Shown here: positions 19,671 to 29,241 of the stretch, piece by piece
Numbering within the stretch: position 1 is the first letter of the stretch
How the letters are laid out: the number at the start of each line of letters is the position of its first letter
NCBI GenBank assembly: GCA_037176725.1
Contig: JAZBRS010000049.1
Span: forward strand, 10,496,001 to 10,560,000
Length of the DNA stretch: 64,000 nucleotides
DNA from: Posidonia oceanica
Taxonomy: Eukaryota; Streptophyta; Magnoliopsida; Alismatales; Posidoniaceae
Direction: 5' to 3'
Position numbers and translations under genes: made by a program
Notes under the pieces: model-generated
The model's database searches: none
The model's input: the letters and a program-made list of their open reading frames with translations, nothing else
Told to the model about the DNA's origin: nothing

Positions 19671-20873
19671 ATGGGTTTCCCTACTCTGGTGACCCCAGCA
19701 CACTGCTCGGAGACCCTGCGAGAATGGATTGGTAAGCTCACCCAAGGAGACTGCGAAAAGCTGCGTGTATGGGGCATTCCAACCAAGCTACTGAAGGCCG
19801 CTGATGTAGAAGTGAGCCGCCATCTTCTGTGTGCCGCCGCAAGATTCTGGAAACTGGCACACCACGTCTTTCGCTTTGGCAGAACTGAACTGACACCCAC
19901 GCTGGAAGAAGTGCGTCGGATCTGCGGCTTCTCCAAGATCATGGGGCCGCCTATCTTCATGAGGCGTGACGGATACCTTGAGGTCCTGAGCCAACTGACT
20001 GGGCTCCCTACTCGAAGCTGCCAACAAAGACTGATCTGCACCAGCGGGCCCGAACCCCTGCTTCGCCTAGCGCACTTTGATGACGTCATGAAAAAGCACG
20101 TCGAACTCAGAGACGAGCTGTGGCTCCGAGGGTTTGTCATCCGTTTCCTAGGTGAGCTGATCTTTACTCATGGCTGACTAACAGTGGCCATCGAGGTTGC
20201 GGAAATAGCACTTGCTGTGGTGACCCGGCAGATAGACCTGGCACCGGTTGTTCTGGCAGAAACATACCGCGGGCTGGACCGTATCTCACATCGCTGCCGC
20301 CACTTCCATGGCTGCGGGGCACTTATACAAGTCTGGCTAGCCACCCACTTAGAGATGGACCTTCTGCGCCCCCAGGTGCATGCTTTTGAAGCCTACTGCA
20401 GCAGCAGCCGTGCCAAGACAGTCAAGAGCGTCAAGGAAGAATATGACAGGCTATTAGCGCTGACCGATGACGCAGTAACCTGGCGTATCATTCCCTCCAT
20501 GGCCGAGCCATTCACTGTCTTCTTCAGCGCGCGCGACATGCGGCTGATTGTACTACCAGGATTCACTGCGTGTGTGGAATACCATCCTATCAGGGTTATG
20601 CGCCAGTTTGGCTTCTGGCAGGGCGCCTTTGTTGACAGCACAGCACCCAAGCTTCTGCAGACATACCTTCTTAGCACGACCGCCCCAACAAAGAAGCTGG
20701 CCAATCTGATGCAGCATGGAGTGCGATCAACAGACATCGCAGCTGCGAGAGGTGTAGGATGTACCCCTGAGTACCTGACCGAGGTCCAAGAGCTCTGGCC
20801 CATCAATGAAATCCCGCCAGGCGGCCCCCTGTTCCCCGACTCCAGGCAGTCGAAGAAGGCCCGAACCGGCTAG
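19671..20873 (+). pseudogene. Element B env-position ORF, DUF7745/plant-mobile-domain-like
   Basis: A 400-codon ORF 3' of pol. I start it at ATG 19671 because MG(F/Y)PTL is the conserved beginning in A, B and C. Features: FRFGRTELTPTLEEVRRICGF (residues about 63-82), RDELWLRGFVIRFLGELIF, AIEVAEIALAVVTRQIDLAP and LAETYRGLDRISHRCRHFHG. These resemble DUF7745/plant-mobile-domain proteins, by my recognition only. The C terminus has the basic SRQSKKARTG, a possible nuclear-localisation motif. There is no signal peptide or membrane span, so it is not a classical envelope protein. TGA at 20175-20177 (CGA in A) breaks it. Function unknown. Confidence 0.8.
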
Positions 20874-21253
20874 GGCACTTATGCAGCTACTATGTAGTTT
20901 CTTTTCAAGTTATGCTGTATCTTTTGGCCTGACACAGGCATGTAATCAACAGTTCCTTCAATGCAAAGGCGTTTTCTGCTATCTGCTTGCACCTCAAGAC
21001 TACTTAATGCATTGCATAATCATTGCCAACCTCATCTTGAGCCCTCTGGCCAGACTTGCAGCCAACACAATGCAGGAAAGTCCTCAGCAGTCAATCTGGA
21101 GTCCAGAATCTCTGCAGACCCACGCCGTCAAGTCAAGCCATCCAGCGTCCCCAGCTGAGTCTCCGTCGGGCTGGTACCCCAAACTACTCGTCTGACAAAC
21201 ACGACAGTTTTGTCTTCATCCTCTGCTTCCGGTGCCAAGGACGCGCTAGCCAA

Positions 21254-21280
21254 CCCCTGGTATCAGGATGATACCAGGGG
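21254..21280. other. Perfect 12-bp hairpin
   Basis: CCCCTGGTATCA, loop GGA, TGATACCAGGGG. A keeps it at 41075-41101 with one G:T-type mismatch. A diverged third arm (TGGTATCA) follows within about 70 bp. Confidence 0.85.
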
Positions 21281-21380
21281 CATCTTTTGATCGCCCCTTG
21301 GTATCATTCTCCCTCTCTTTCCCCCATGATATTCCTGGTATCATGGGATGATTCGCTCTCGCGAAACCCATTCATTTACC

Positions 21381-21716
21381 GGCCGATAAGTCCGATATCT
21401 TATCATCTCTTTCCCTTTGCTGGCCGATAAGTCCGATATCTTATCATTCCTTCATCCCCTCTTTGCTGGCTGATAAGTCCGATATCTTATCGTTCTATTC
21501 TTTTATTCATTTGCCGGTCGATAAGTCCGATATCTTATCATCTCTTTCCCTTTGCCGGCCGATAAGTCCGGTATCTTATCATTCCTTCACCCCCTCTTTG
21601 CCGGCCGATAAGTCCGATATCTTATCATTCTATTCTTTTATTCATTTGCCGGCCGATAAGTCCGATATCTTATCACCCCTCTCCCTTTGCCGGCCGATAA
21701 GTCCGATATCTTATCA
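21381..21716 (+). repeat. R1 tandem repeat (8 units)
   Basis: Units of about 42 bp, each with GGCCGATAAGTCCGATATCT and TATCA. GATAAG and CTTATC form an imperfect dyad around GATATC. Spacers are T/C-rich. A single diverged R1 unit closes the larger array at 22813-22838. Confidence 0.92.
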
Positions 21717-21728
21717 ATTCTTTTCTTA

Positions 21729-21832
21729 TCAAACTTTCAATCAATCACTCTTTTTCTTATCAATCACTCAATCAATCAATCAATCAATCACTCTTTTTCT
21801 TATCAATCTCTCAATCAATCAATCAATCACTG
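21729..21832 (+). repeat. (CAAT)n-rich simple repeat
   Basis: Runs of CAAT/ATCA interrupted by CTCTTTTTCTTAT lie between the R1 and R2 arrays. A has a shorter version at about 41383-41410. Confidence 0.8.
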
Positions 21833-21837
21833 CTCTT

Positions 21838-22812
21838 TTCGGTTGATAGGATCGTAAACTATCATCTTGAGCTGATCCCCGATCTGGCCCGCAGTTGTGT
21901 TATACGGCTGACATCCAGTAACTGTCCCTCGTAATTGCACTTTCCGGTTGATAGGTCCGTAAACTATCATTCTCTGGCTGATATCCAAAACTATCGCTTG
22001 CAATTACGTTATACGGCTGATATCCAGTAACTATCCCTTGCAATTGCACTTTCCAGTTGATAGGACTGTAAACTATCGCTTCCAGTTGATAGGACTGTAA
22101 ACTATCGCTCCAGTTGATAGGACTGTAAACTATCACTTCCGGTTGATAGGACCGTAAACTATCACCTGCAATTGCATTATACAGCTGATATCCAGTAACT
22201 ATCCCTCATGATTGCGCTTTCCAGTTGATAGGACTGTAAACTATCGCTTCCAGTTGATAGGACTGTAAACTATCGCTCCAGTTGATAGGACTGTAAACTA
22301 TCGCTTCCGGTTGATAGGACCGTAAACTATCGCTGTGCCAATCATGTTATACGGCTGATATTCAGTAACTATCCCTCGCAAATGCCCTTTCCGGTTGATA
22401 GGACCGTAAACTATCGCTCCAGTTGATAGGACTGTAAACTATCGCTTCCAGTTGATAGGCCTGTAAACTATCGCTTCCGGTTGATAGGACCGTAAACTAT
22501 CATTCTCTGGCATTTGCGTTATATGGCTGATAACCGGTAACTATCCCTCATGGTTTGTGCTTTCCAGTTGATAGGACTGTAAACTATCGCTTCCAGTTGA
22601 TAGGACTGTAAACTATCGCTCCAGTTGATAGGACTGTAAACTATCGCTTCTGGTTGATAGGACCGTAAACTATCGCTGCACAACCATGTTATACGGCTGA
22701 TATCCAGTAACTATCACTCACAACTGCTTCCGGTTGATAGGACCGTAAACTATCACTCCCGGTTGATAGGTCCGTAAACTATCACTCCCGGTTGATAGGA
22801 CCGTAAACTATC
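21838..22812 (+). repeat. R2/R3 higher-order tandem array
   Basis: R2 is GGTTGATAGGACCGTAAACT plus ATC (about 26-bp period). R3 is GGCTGATATCCAGTAACTAT plus C. Variants GGCTGATATCCAAAACTATC also occur. R3 units recur every several R2 units, so there is a higher-order repeat. Every type has GATA and TATC arms at its ends. Confidence 0.92.
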
Positions 22813-23358
22813 CGGCCGATAAGCCCGACATCTTATCACCCTCTTCACGCGACCTTGTCCCAGGAAGGCAAAGTCCCGCATCCCCTCGTGATAGGAGAGC
22901 CATCCCCTCTCCCCTCGCACTTCTTTTGCTAGCTTGCTCCCCGGGCGGGGACAAGCTACACTTTTTCTTTCTCGCATTGTCGCGCAAGTTTGGCCTACCT
23001 GCCAGATCCTTGCGCCACATCGTGCCTTTCTTTTATCATTTCTTTCGCATCATCTCTGCACCTTCGTTGCTAGCATTACATGCCAGTCTAACATCATCAG
23101 TAGCATCTACACCGCATCAGCATTCTTATCTGTACTAACTTTTGCACTAACATTTGCATTGCACCTGCACTAGCATGCATTGCATCTCATCCATCTAAAT
23201 TTGCACGCATTTGCATTTTGCATTGCGGCAACGGGCTACGACGTTTGATGTATCCGCCGAATAAGTAACTCACACCAATAGCAAATCTTTTGGCTCTCCA
23301 GTCAAAAGGGGCGTCTTCTCAACCATGAGCAGCGATCTCGGTCCCCTTGACCTCGCTC

Positions 23359-23367
23359 AGAGAGGGG
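23359..23367 (+). promoter_or_regulatory. Polypurine tract of element B
   Basis: AGAGAGGGG followed by CATC and then the TG of the 3' LTR. A has AGGGAGGGG plus the same CATC. It primes plus-strand DNA synthesis. Confidence 0.8.
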
Positions 23368-26300
23368 CATCTGTTGACACTCCATTTCGACAAAGCCGAA
23401 TTGGCAGGGCTCTCTGGTGGCTAGGAAAAAAACCAAAATTACACCTTTCTCCTCACCCTTCCTTTCAAATCAAAACTCCACATCAAACCCTGAAACCAAA
23501 TCTAGAACCACACCCATTTTCTAACCCAGCAAACCACCCCAAAACCCTCTCAAAACCCTACCCTGAAACCATTCAAGACCTTACCCTAAAACCATCCAAA
23601 CCTAGGTCCAAATCCACACCTCTCCCTCTCTCTTTCCCTCCAAAACAAGCCCAAACTCAACCTAGGACTACACCCCTTTCCCGAACCCAAAAACTAACCA
23701 AAAACCATAGGAAAACTCACCATCCCTGACTTAACAAACCCACCAAAAATCCTAGAAACTTTCAAACCAAAACCACCCCCAAAAATCCTAGGAAACTTAG
23801 GCTAAACTACCCTTTTTCTACACCTCAAAACCCTTGCAAAACTTTCTCAAAACCAAACCAAAACCCTAAGTCGCACACTAGAGACTCTAGACTACACACC
23901 CACCAAATTTCACTCCTTTTTGAAACCTCTAAGACCTCCATTTACCCAAATTATCCGTTTCTCTCTCTTGGATTAATCTTTTCTCTCTCCTCTCTCTCTC
24001 CTGATTATCATCCTTCTTTTCACCTCCTTTTCTCCCTCCTTTTTGTCTGGCTGTGGGCCCCCCTTGTGCTCCTATCTGTTCTCAATCTTATTCCTATTTT
24101 TATCTTATTTTTACCATTTTCTTCGATTTTCAAAAAATTATTTTCCTTCAACTCCTCTCTTTCCTATTTATCCCTCCATTTCTCCCTTTTCCTCTCCTTT
24201 CTAATTTCCTCTTCTCCTCTCTTGCTAAACCCCCAAAAAACCTTTAAAAACATTTAAAACTCTAAAACAAAAGAGAAACAAGTCAAAACCCTAAAAATAA
24301 ATAATTAAAAACTTAAACAAACAATCAAAAACAAGAACCTAACTAAATCCAACTCAAACCAGAAACCAAGAATGCAAGCTAAAAAATGCAAAACAAACAA
24401 AAAGAAAATGCTATAAAATCAAAGAAAAAACCAAGATATAATCAAAACAAGCTAGAGTAAAAACCCTACTAAAAACAATCAAAAAAACAAATCCTAAAAA
24501 GAAAGAAAACAACTTAAAATACTAAGGCAAGTAATCAAAAAAAGGAGGAAAACTTAACTTAACAATTCTAAAAGAAACAATTTGAAAACTTAATTGAAAC
24601 AAACAATCAAAAATTTGAAAACGCTTAATTAAACAAGAAAAACTTGACTAAAAAATATTAAAAGAGTCCAACAAACAAAATCGAATTTAAAACAAAACTT
24701 AAACAAAACCTTAAAAAAAAGGGATTAAAATCAAAGGCTAAAACTCTCCCTAATTAATTTAAAAACAATCTTTAAAAAAACCTAATCAAAAATTCCAAAG
24801 ACTTAACAAGAAAAACATAACTAAAAGACAATTTAAAAACTTAACAAACATTTAAACAAAAATCAAAAACCATTTAAAAGAGAACTCAAAATCCTAATCA
24901 AAACTAAAACTCCTTAATCCTAAAATCCTAATTAAAAACAACCATTAAAAAATCAAATCTAAAAATCCTAACTTGGGCAATCACCTTAAAGTCTTTTTAT
25001 TTTTATTCTCATTTTATTTTATTTTTATTCCTTTTTATCCTTCTTCTTTCTCCTCTTTCTTTCTTTTTCTTCCTTCTTCCCTTTCTTTTCTACCTCTCCC
25101 TCTTTTGGTCCAGCCCATCTAACCCAACTCTTCCCCTCCTTCTTTCCTTCTTTCTTAATTTCTTTTTCCCAAGCCCACAGCCCACGTTTTCCCCTCCTCT
25201 TTCCCTCCTTCTCTTCTTCTTCCTCTTCTTCTTCCATTCTTCTTCTCCTCCTCTCACAGCAAAACGACAGACCTCCTTCTTCTTTTTCAAACCTCCACCT
25301 GACATCCCATGGACTTCCCTCCATCACTCCCATACCCTGTGGCCGAAGACCAACACAGCAACCCCTCCCATGCTCTGCCGAAAATGGCAGAAACCCATTC
25401 CTTTGACCTTAGACCCCATTGAATTCAATGGAGGGAGGGGATCAAAACCAGATTTTTCCCTTCACAACCGATCTTCTTTTGGACACACACTCTGAAACCC
25501 AAGCCTCCACCTTCCTCCCCCCACTTCCAGAAGCCAAGAACCATTAGGAATCACCTCTGAATCGACCTCCAAAGCCTTCAGCACCCAACACCTTTCAGAC
25601 CGACCTTCCTCATTGCAAATCCACCACCACGAGCCTCCTAAAATCCCAGAACCTTGCCATCAAACTCACCAAGTAACCACCTTCCCGAGCCACCCAAAAT
25701 CGCATCCAGAAACCTCCCACACTCCTCACATTCCACTACAAACACTTGGGTCCCTTTTTTGCCCAAAAACTTCAAACCTCCATAACTTCTTCCACACTTA
25801 GTGGAATCCACTTCCGTTATCTCCCACGCACTCTCCAGACAACCACCTAGCCGTCCGTACCCTTGGCTCGACCTGGAACGCCGCACATCGCCGTACCCAC
25901 CTCGGCCTTCGCAGCAAGCGTCCTGCTGAACCAGATCTTGCACCGGGCCGTGGAGCTTGCTTCTGGAAGCTCCGTCATCCTCCTTGGACCTCTGGCAACG
26001 TCCCCGAGCATCCCCCGCACCAACAGCTGCCGCACATCGCCGTCTCCACCTCCCTCCGGCCGGCCGAAAGTCCCTTAGGTGGGTGGCCCTCTTCGGCGTG
26101 CGCAGCGGCCGAAACCACCTTCCTCCGGAATCTCCTCTTCCTCCTCTAGCTCCTCGGCCTTTCCCCGAGGGTTTTCGTCGCCTGTGCCGCCCACACGAGA
26201 TCGCCGAAGTCCCTGTCTTCTCCGGCGCCGTTCGCCGGCGCTCCAGCTGCAGCCGCGTTCCCGCGCGTCTCCGCCGCCGCCATCGCCGCTGCAAGCCTCC

Positions 26301-27585
26301 CCCGCCTCCGCCGCGTCTCGTCGGTCTCCCCCGCAGCCTTCCCGCGCTGCGCCGAAGCCTCCTCCGCCGGTCCAGAGCCATCGCCGGCAACCTCTGGCCA
26401 TCTCCCCCTGTAAGCACCTCTGTTGCGTTTTTTTTTATTTTTCATTTACTTAGTTAGTTTTACTTACATTGCATTATCATCGTTATAACTTTCTAAAATT
26501 GCATATAAATCCTGATCAGATTAAGATTCATGTTATGCTGATTTAAAATCATGTTGAATTGCAATTAATGTCTGCATTCTTGCCTATTTGCACTGTCATC
26601 CACTTGCTGTTTGTTTTTCTTTAGTTATCTTTTAAATTAAGCCCTGCATGTTTTTGTTGTTGCGCATTGGTCCTCTGTTGTTGTGATTTAATCTTGTTTC
26701 TTTAGATCTAGTCCAGTAAGTTGTCATATTTGCATATCAGTCCGTTCTTGGTTCAACATGGCTTGCTATGCTTTACTGTTTGCCCCAGCATGTTTTTATT
26801 TTTGCAATTAGGTCCTTTAGTTGTTAAATGCCATTTAAATGCTTGCTGTTATCTTATTAAATTGCTGTTAAGTCCTGATCTTTGCATTATTTGCATGTTG
26901 GTCCTTTGAGCTGTTATCATGCATTCTGTTTTCATCCTCTATTCACTGCATTGCATGCTTAGCTCTTGCTTCCTGATTTTGCACATAGGTCCTCTGCATC
27001 ATGCATAGCATGCATTTAGCTTGCATTTTTCTTACAAAATTGCATTTCAACCCCTGCATGTTTTAAATTTGCATATAGATCCTCCATATGATTGCAAAGC
27101 CTATTCCAGTGCATGTTTACCTTATTAGGTTGCATTTTGAACCCTGCATCTTGCAAAATTGCATTTAGACCCCTAAGCTTTCAAAAACCTTGCATAAAAA
27201 GCCCCGAACTTTTCAAAATCTTTGCATTTAGACCCTCATTTCTTTCAAAAATTGCATTTAAGTCCCTAATTTTTTGAAAAATCATCCTTAGGTCTTTTCT
27301 TGCATTTTGCATGCATTGCACTCATGCATTCTTGCATTTTTGCATTTCTTGCACACACTTAAACACTCTTAGCTCCCATTCACAGGGGAGGACCTGTTTT
27401 GCACACCCCTAGGACCTCCTTTACACTTAGATCCATTCTTCTCCCCTGTTCTGGCCCCTCTGCCTTGAAGCTGGGATATCTTCCGATCCAGCCGTTGGAT
27501 CTTCTCAACCAAGCTACCTGGACGACCCCGGCGGAGCGCTCTTCAGCATGGACCAAACAGATCTCAGATCAGGCTTCAGATTTCC

Positions 27586-27594
27586 CAGGTAAGT
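27586..27594 (+). promoter_or_regulatory. Predicted splice donor in B 3' LTR
   Basis: CAG|GTAAGT, identical to the 5' LTR copy. Confidence 0.5.
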
Positions 27595-28046
27595 CCTCCT
27601 GAACCCCTGCACAGCATTCATTCGCACACCATTTGCATTGCATGCATCGTTTTCGCTTTCTGTTTCCTCGAACATGTAGAACAGGACTTTCTCCTCTTAT
27701 CTATCAGCTCTGCTCCCCGTTTTGCGTATTCCCAAGTGCTTTGTGTTGTGTTTCCCCTGGATTCACCACTAATTACGACTTTCTTCCCCCTTTTTCACGA
27801 TCTGATCGCACTGCGAGCTTTGGGCAGCGTGCGAGAAATATCGTGGGACGGTTTAGTGGGAAACAGTTGCAAAATGAGGTGATCCTTCCACTTGCTTATT
27901 TTCCCCATTGTAGGTCTTCACACCTACTCTGCGTGGCCCTTAAACAGTGTCTGTTCTCACACACGCACTGTTTGCTTCTCCTTTCGCTTCTCTTGTCCCC
28001 TCTCTTTGCATTTGCATCTACACGGCTTTGTCGATGTTTTATTCCG

Positions 28047-28520
28047 CTTTGCTTTTGGCACCGTTTCGCGTGCCCGCTTTGCTTTGCATGCCCGCTCTAC
28101 TTTTGGCACCGTTTCGCGTGCCCGCCTCTTCCTTGGCACCGTTTCGCGTGTCCGCTTTGCTTTTGGCACTGTTTCGCGTGCCTGCTTTGCTTCTGGCACC
28201 GTTTCATGCGCCCGCTCTGCTTCTGGCACCGTTTTGCGTGCCCGCTCTGCTTTTGGCACTGTTTTGCGTGCCCACTCTGTTTTCTAGCACCGCTTTGCTT
28301 TTGGCACCGTTTTACGTGCCCGCTCTATTTTCTAGCACCGTTTTGTGTGCCCGCTTTGCTTTTGACACCGTTTTGCGTGCCCGCTCTGCTTTTGGCACCG
28401 TTTCGCGTGCCCGCTTTGCTCTTGGCACCGTTTTGCGTGTCCGCTTCGTTTTCTGGCACCGTTTTGCACGCCGCTTTGCTTTCTTGCACCGTTTTGCGTG
28501 CTGCTTCCGCTTATCGCATT
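28047..28520 (+). repeat. 30-bp tandem array in B 3' LTR
   Basis: This is the same unit as at 7030-7490 and nearly the same total length, but internal units are deleted and duplicated differently (for example a short unit near 28080 and a fused unit near 28290). This suggests unequal exchange or slippage since insertion. Confidence 0.9.
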
Positions 28521-29051
28521 GTTTTGCGTGTCTTATGCCGTTTTCCTTTGCATGTCGCCTGCATTGCTTGGTTTTACCGTCGTTTTGCTTTTTCGCTTGC
28601 ATTTGCATATAGGGCAGTGATGCTTACTGCCTGGAGTTCTCACGAGCCAGGTTTCGCCCGGTTCGGAACACAGACAGCGTTGCTGAGCACTTAGACTGCA
28701 CGTTTACTTTCCTGCTTTGCATCCCACCACTTAGAGCACACCTTTGAGCATTCATTGGCATTTAGGCATTCAAACCTGCATTTCCCTGCGTATGCGAGCG
28801 TAAGCCTAGAAAGACCGATTCTCGGGCGTGTCAGGGGTGCCTAACACCTTCTCCGCGCGTAACAGGAGTCCTTGCCCAGTCTTTTGGCCCGCAATGACCA
28901 TATTGCCCTTATCCTAGGCATGAGTCATATCATTTGCATTCATTTGCATTTGTTTTCCTTTGCATTGCTTTGCTTTGCATTTCTTGCTTGGATTTGTGTG
29001 TTAACTCACGCATTTCCCCCGGTTTTCCTTGTCTCTCGATAATAGACACGG

Positions 29052-29062
29052 TGGCGACTCTG
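29052..29062 (+). other. PBS-like remnant in B 3' LTR
   Basis: TGGCGACTCTG, the same as at 8040-8050. Confidence 0.55.
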
Positions 29063-29182
29063 AATTGTCTTATCTTCTTCTTTTCTTATCTTTTCTCCTC
29101 TGTTTTAAGTGTTTTCGAGTTGAGCCCTCTTCCTCGGACTTCGTCGCTAATAGTAAGCCTGATTCTGATTAGGATTACTACA

Positions 29183-29187
29183 CTAGG
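29183..29187. repeat. Target-site duplication of element B, right copy
   Basis: CTAGG directly follows the terminal CA of B's 3' LTR, matching 2350-2354. Confidence 0.95.
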
Positions 29188-29241
29188 ACTCGTCCTCTTC
29201 ATCCCTATTGCAGCCTTATCCTCACGCGCTCTCGGTCAGCA

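Larger units (their letters stand above)
20874..23371 (+). other. Element B 3' untranslated region
   Basis: About 2.5 kb with no gene. A conserved segment (GTATCTTTTGGCCTG near 20927, also in A) is followed by a hairpin (21254-21280), GATA/TATC dyad arrays (21381-22838), a GCAT-rich stretch (23050-23230), a block conserved with A, and the polypurine tract. Repeat-rich, variable 3' regions are typical of Tat/Ogre elements. Confidence 0.8.
2355..29182 (+). mobile_element. Element B, complete 26.8-kb Tat/Ogre-like retrotransposon
   Basis: This is a full-length element with two LTRs of 5.8 kb (5816 and 5811 bp) that start TGTTGACAC and end GGATTACTACA, a PBS, a leader, gag, protease, RT, two RNase H domains, integrase, an extra ORF, 3' tandem arrays and a polypurine tract. 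It is flanked by an exact CTAGG duplication and sits in the leader of element A. Its LTRs are very similar (one difference in a 240-bp sample around 6361-6600; mostly C/T changes elsewhere), so it is the youngest element here. Stops and frameshifts in every coding block make it non-autonomous today. Confidence 0.95.
23372..29182 (+). repeat. Element B 3' LTR (5.8 kb)
   Basis: Partner of 2355-8170, with the same ends and the same zones. Differences are mainly C/T substitutions plus rearranged units in the 30-bp array. The splice donor is at 27586-27594. A long GC-rich minus-strand reading frame (25638-26417) is open only in this copy and is a composition artefact. Confidence 0.95.

Noticed and set aside
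19671..20873. Reading the post-pol ORF as a retroviral envelope
   Set aside because: No signal peptide, transmembrane span or Cys pattern; the motifs fit a plant nuclear/mobile-domain-like family instead.
21381..22838. CRISPR-like appearance of short repeats with spacers
   Set aside because: Repeats are nearly head to tail with low-complexity spacers inside a plant retrotransposon; no cas genes; the position matches Tat 3' tandem repeats.
25638..26417. 259-codon minus-strand frame and overlapping frames in the GC-rich LTR zone
   Set aside because: Arg/Gly-rich composition, broken in the matching zone of the other LTR (4620-5400); explained by GC-rich, stop-poor DNA.
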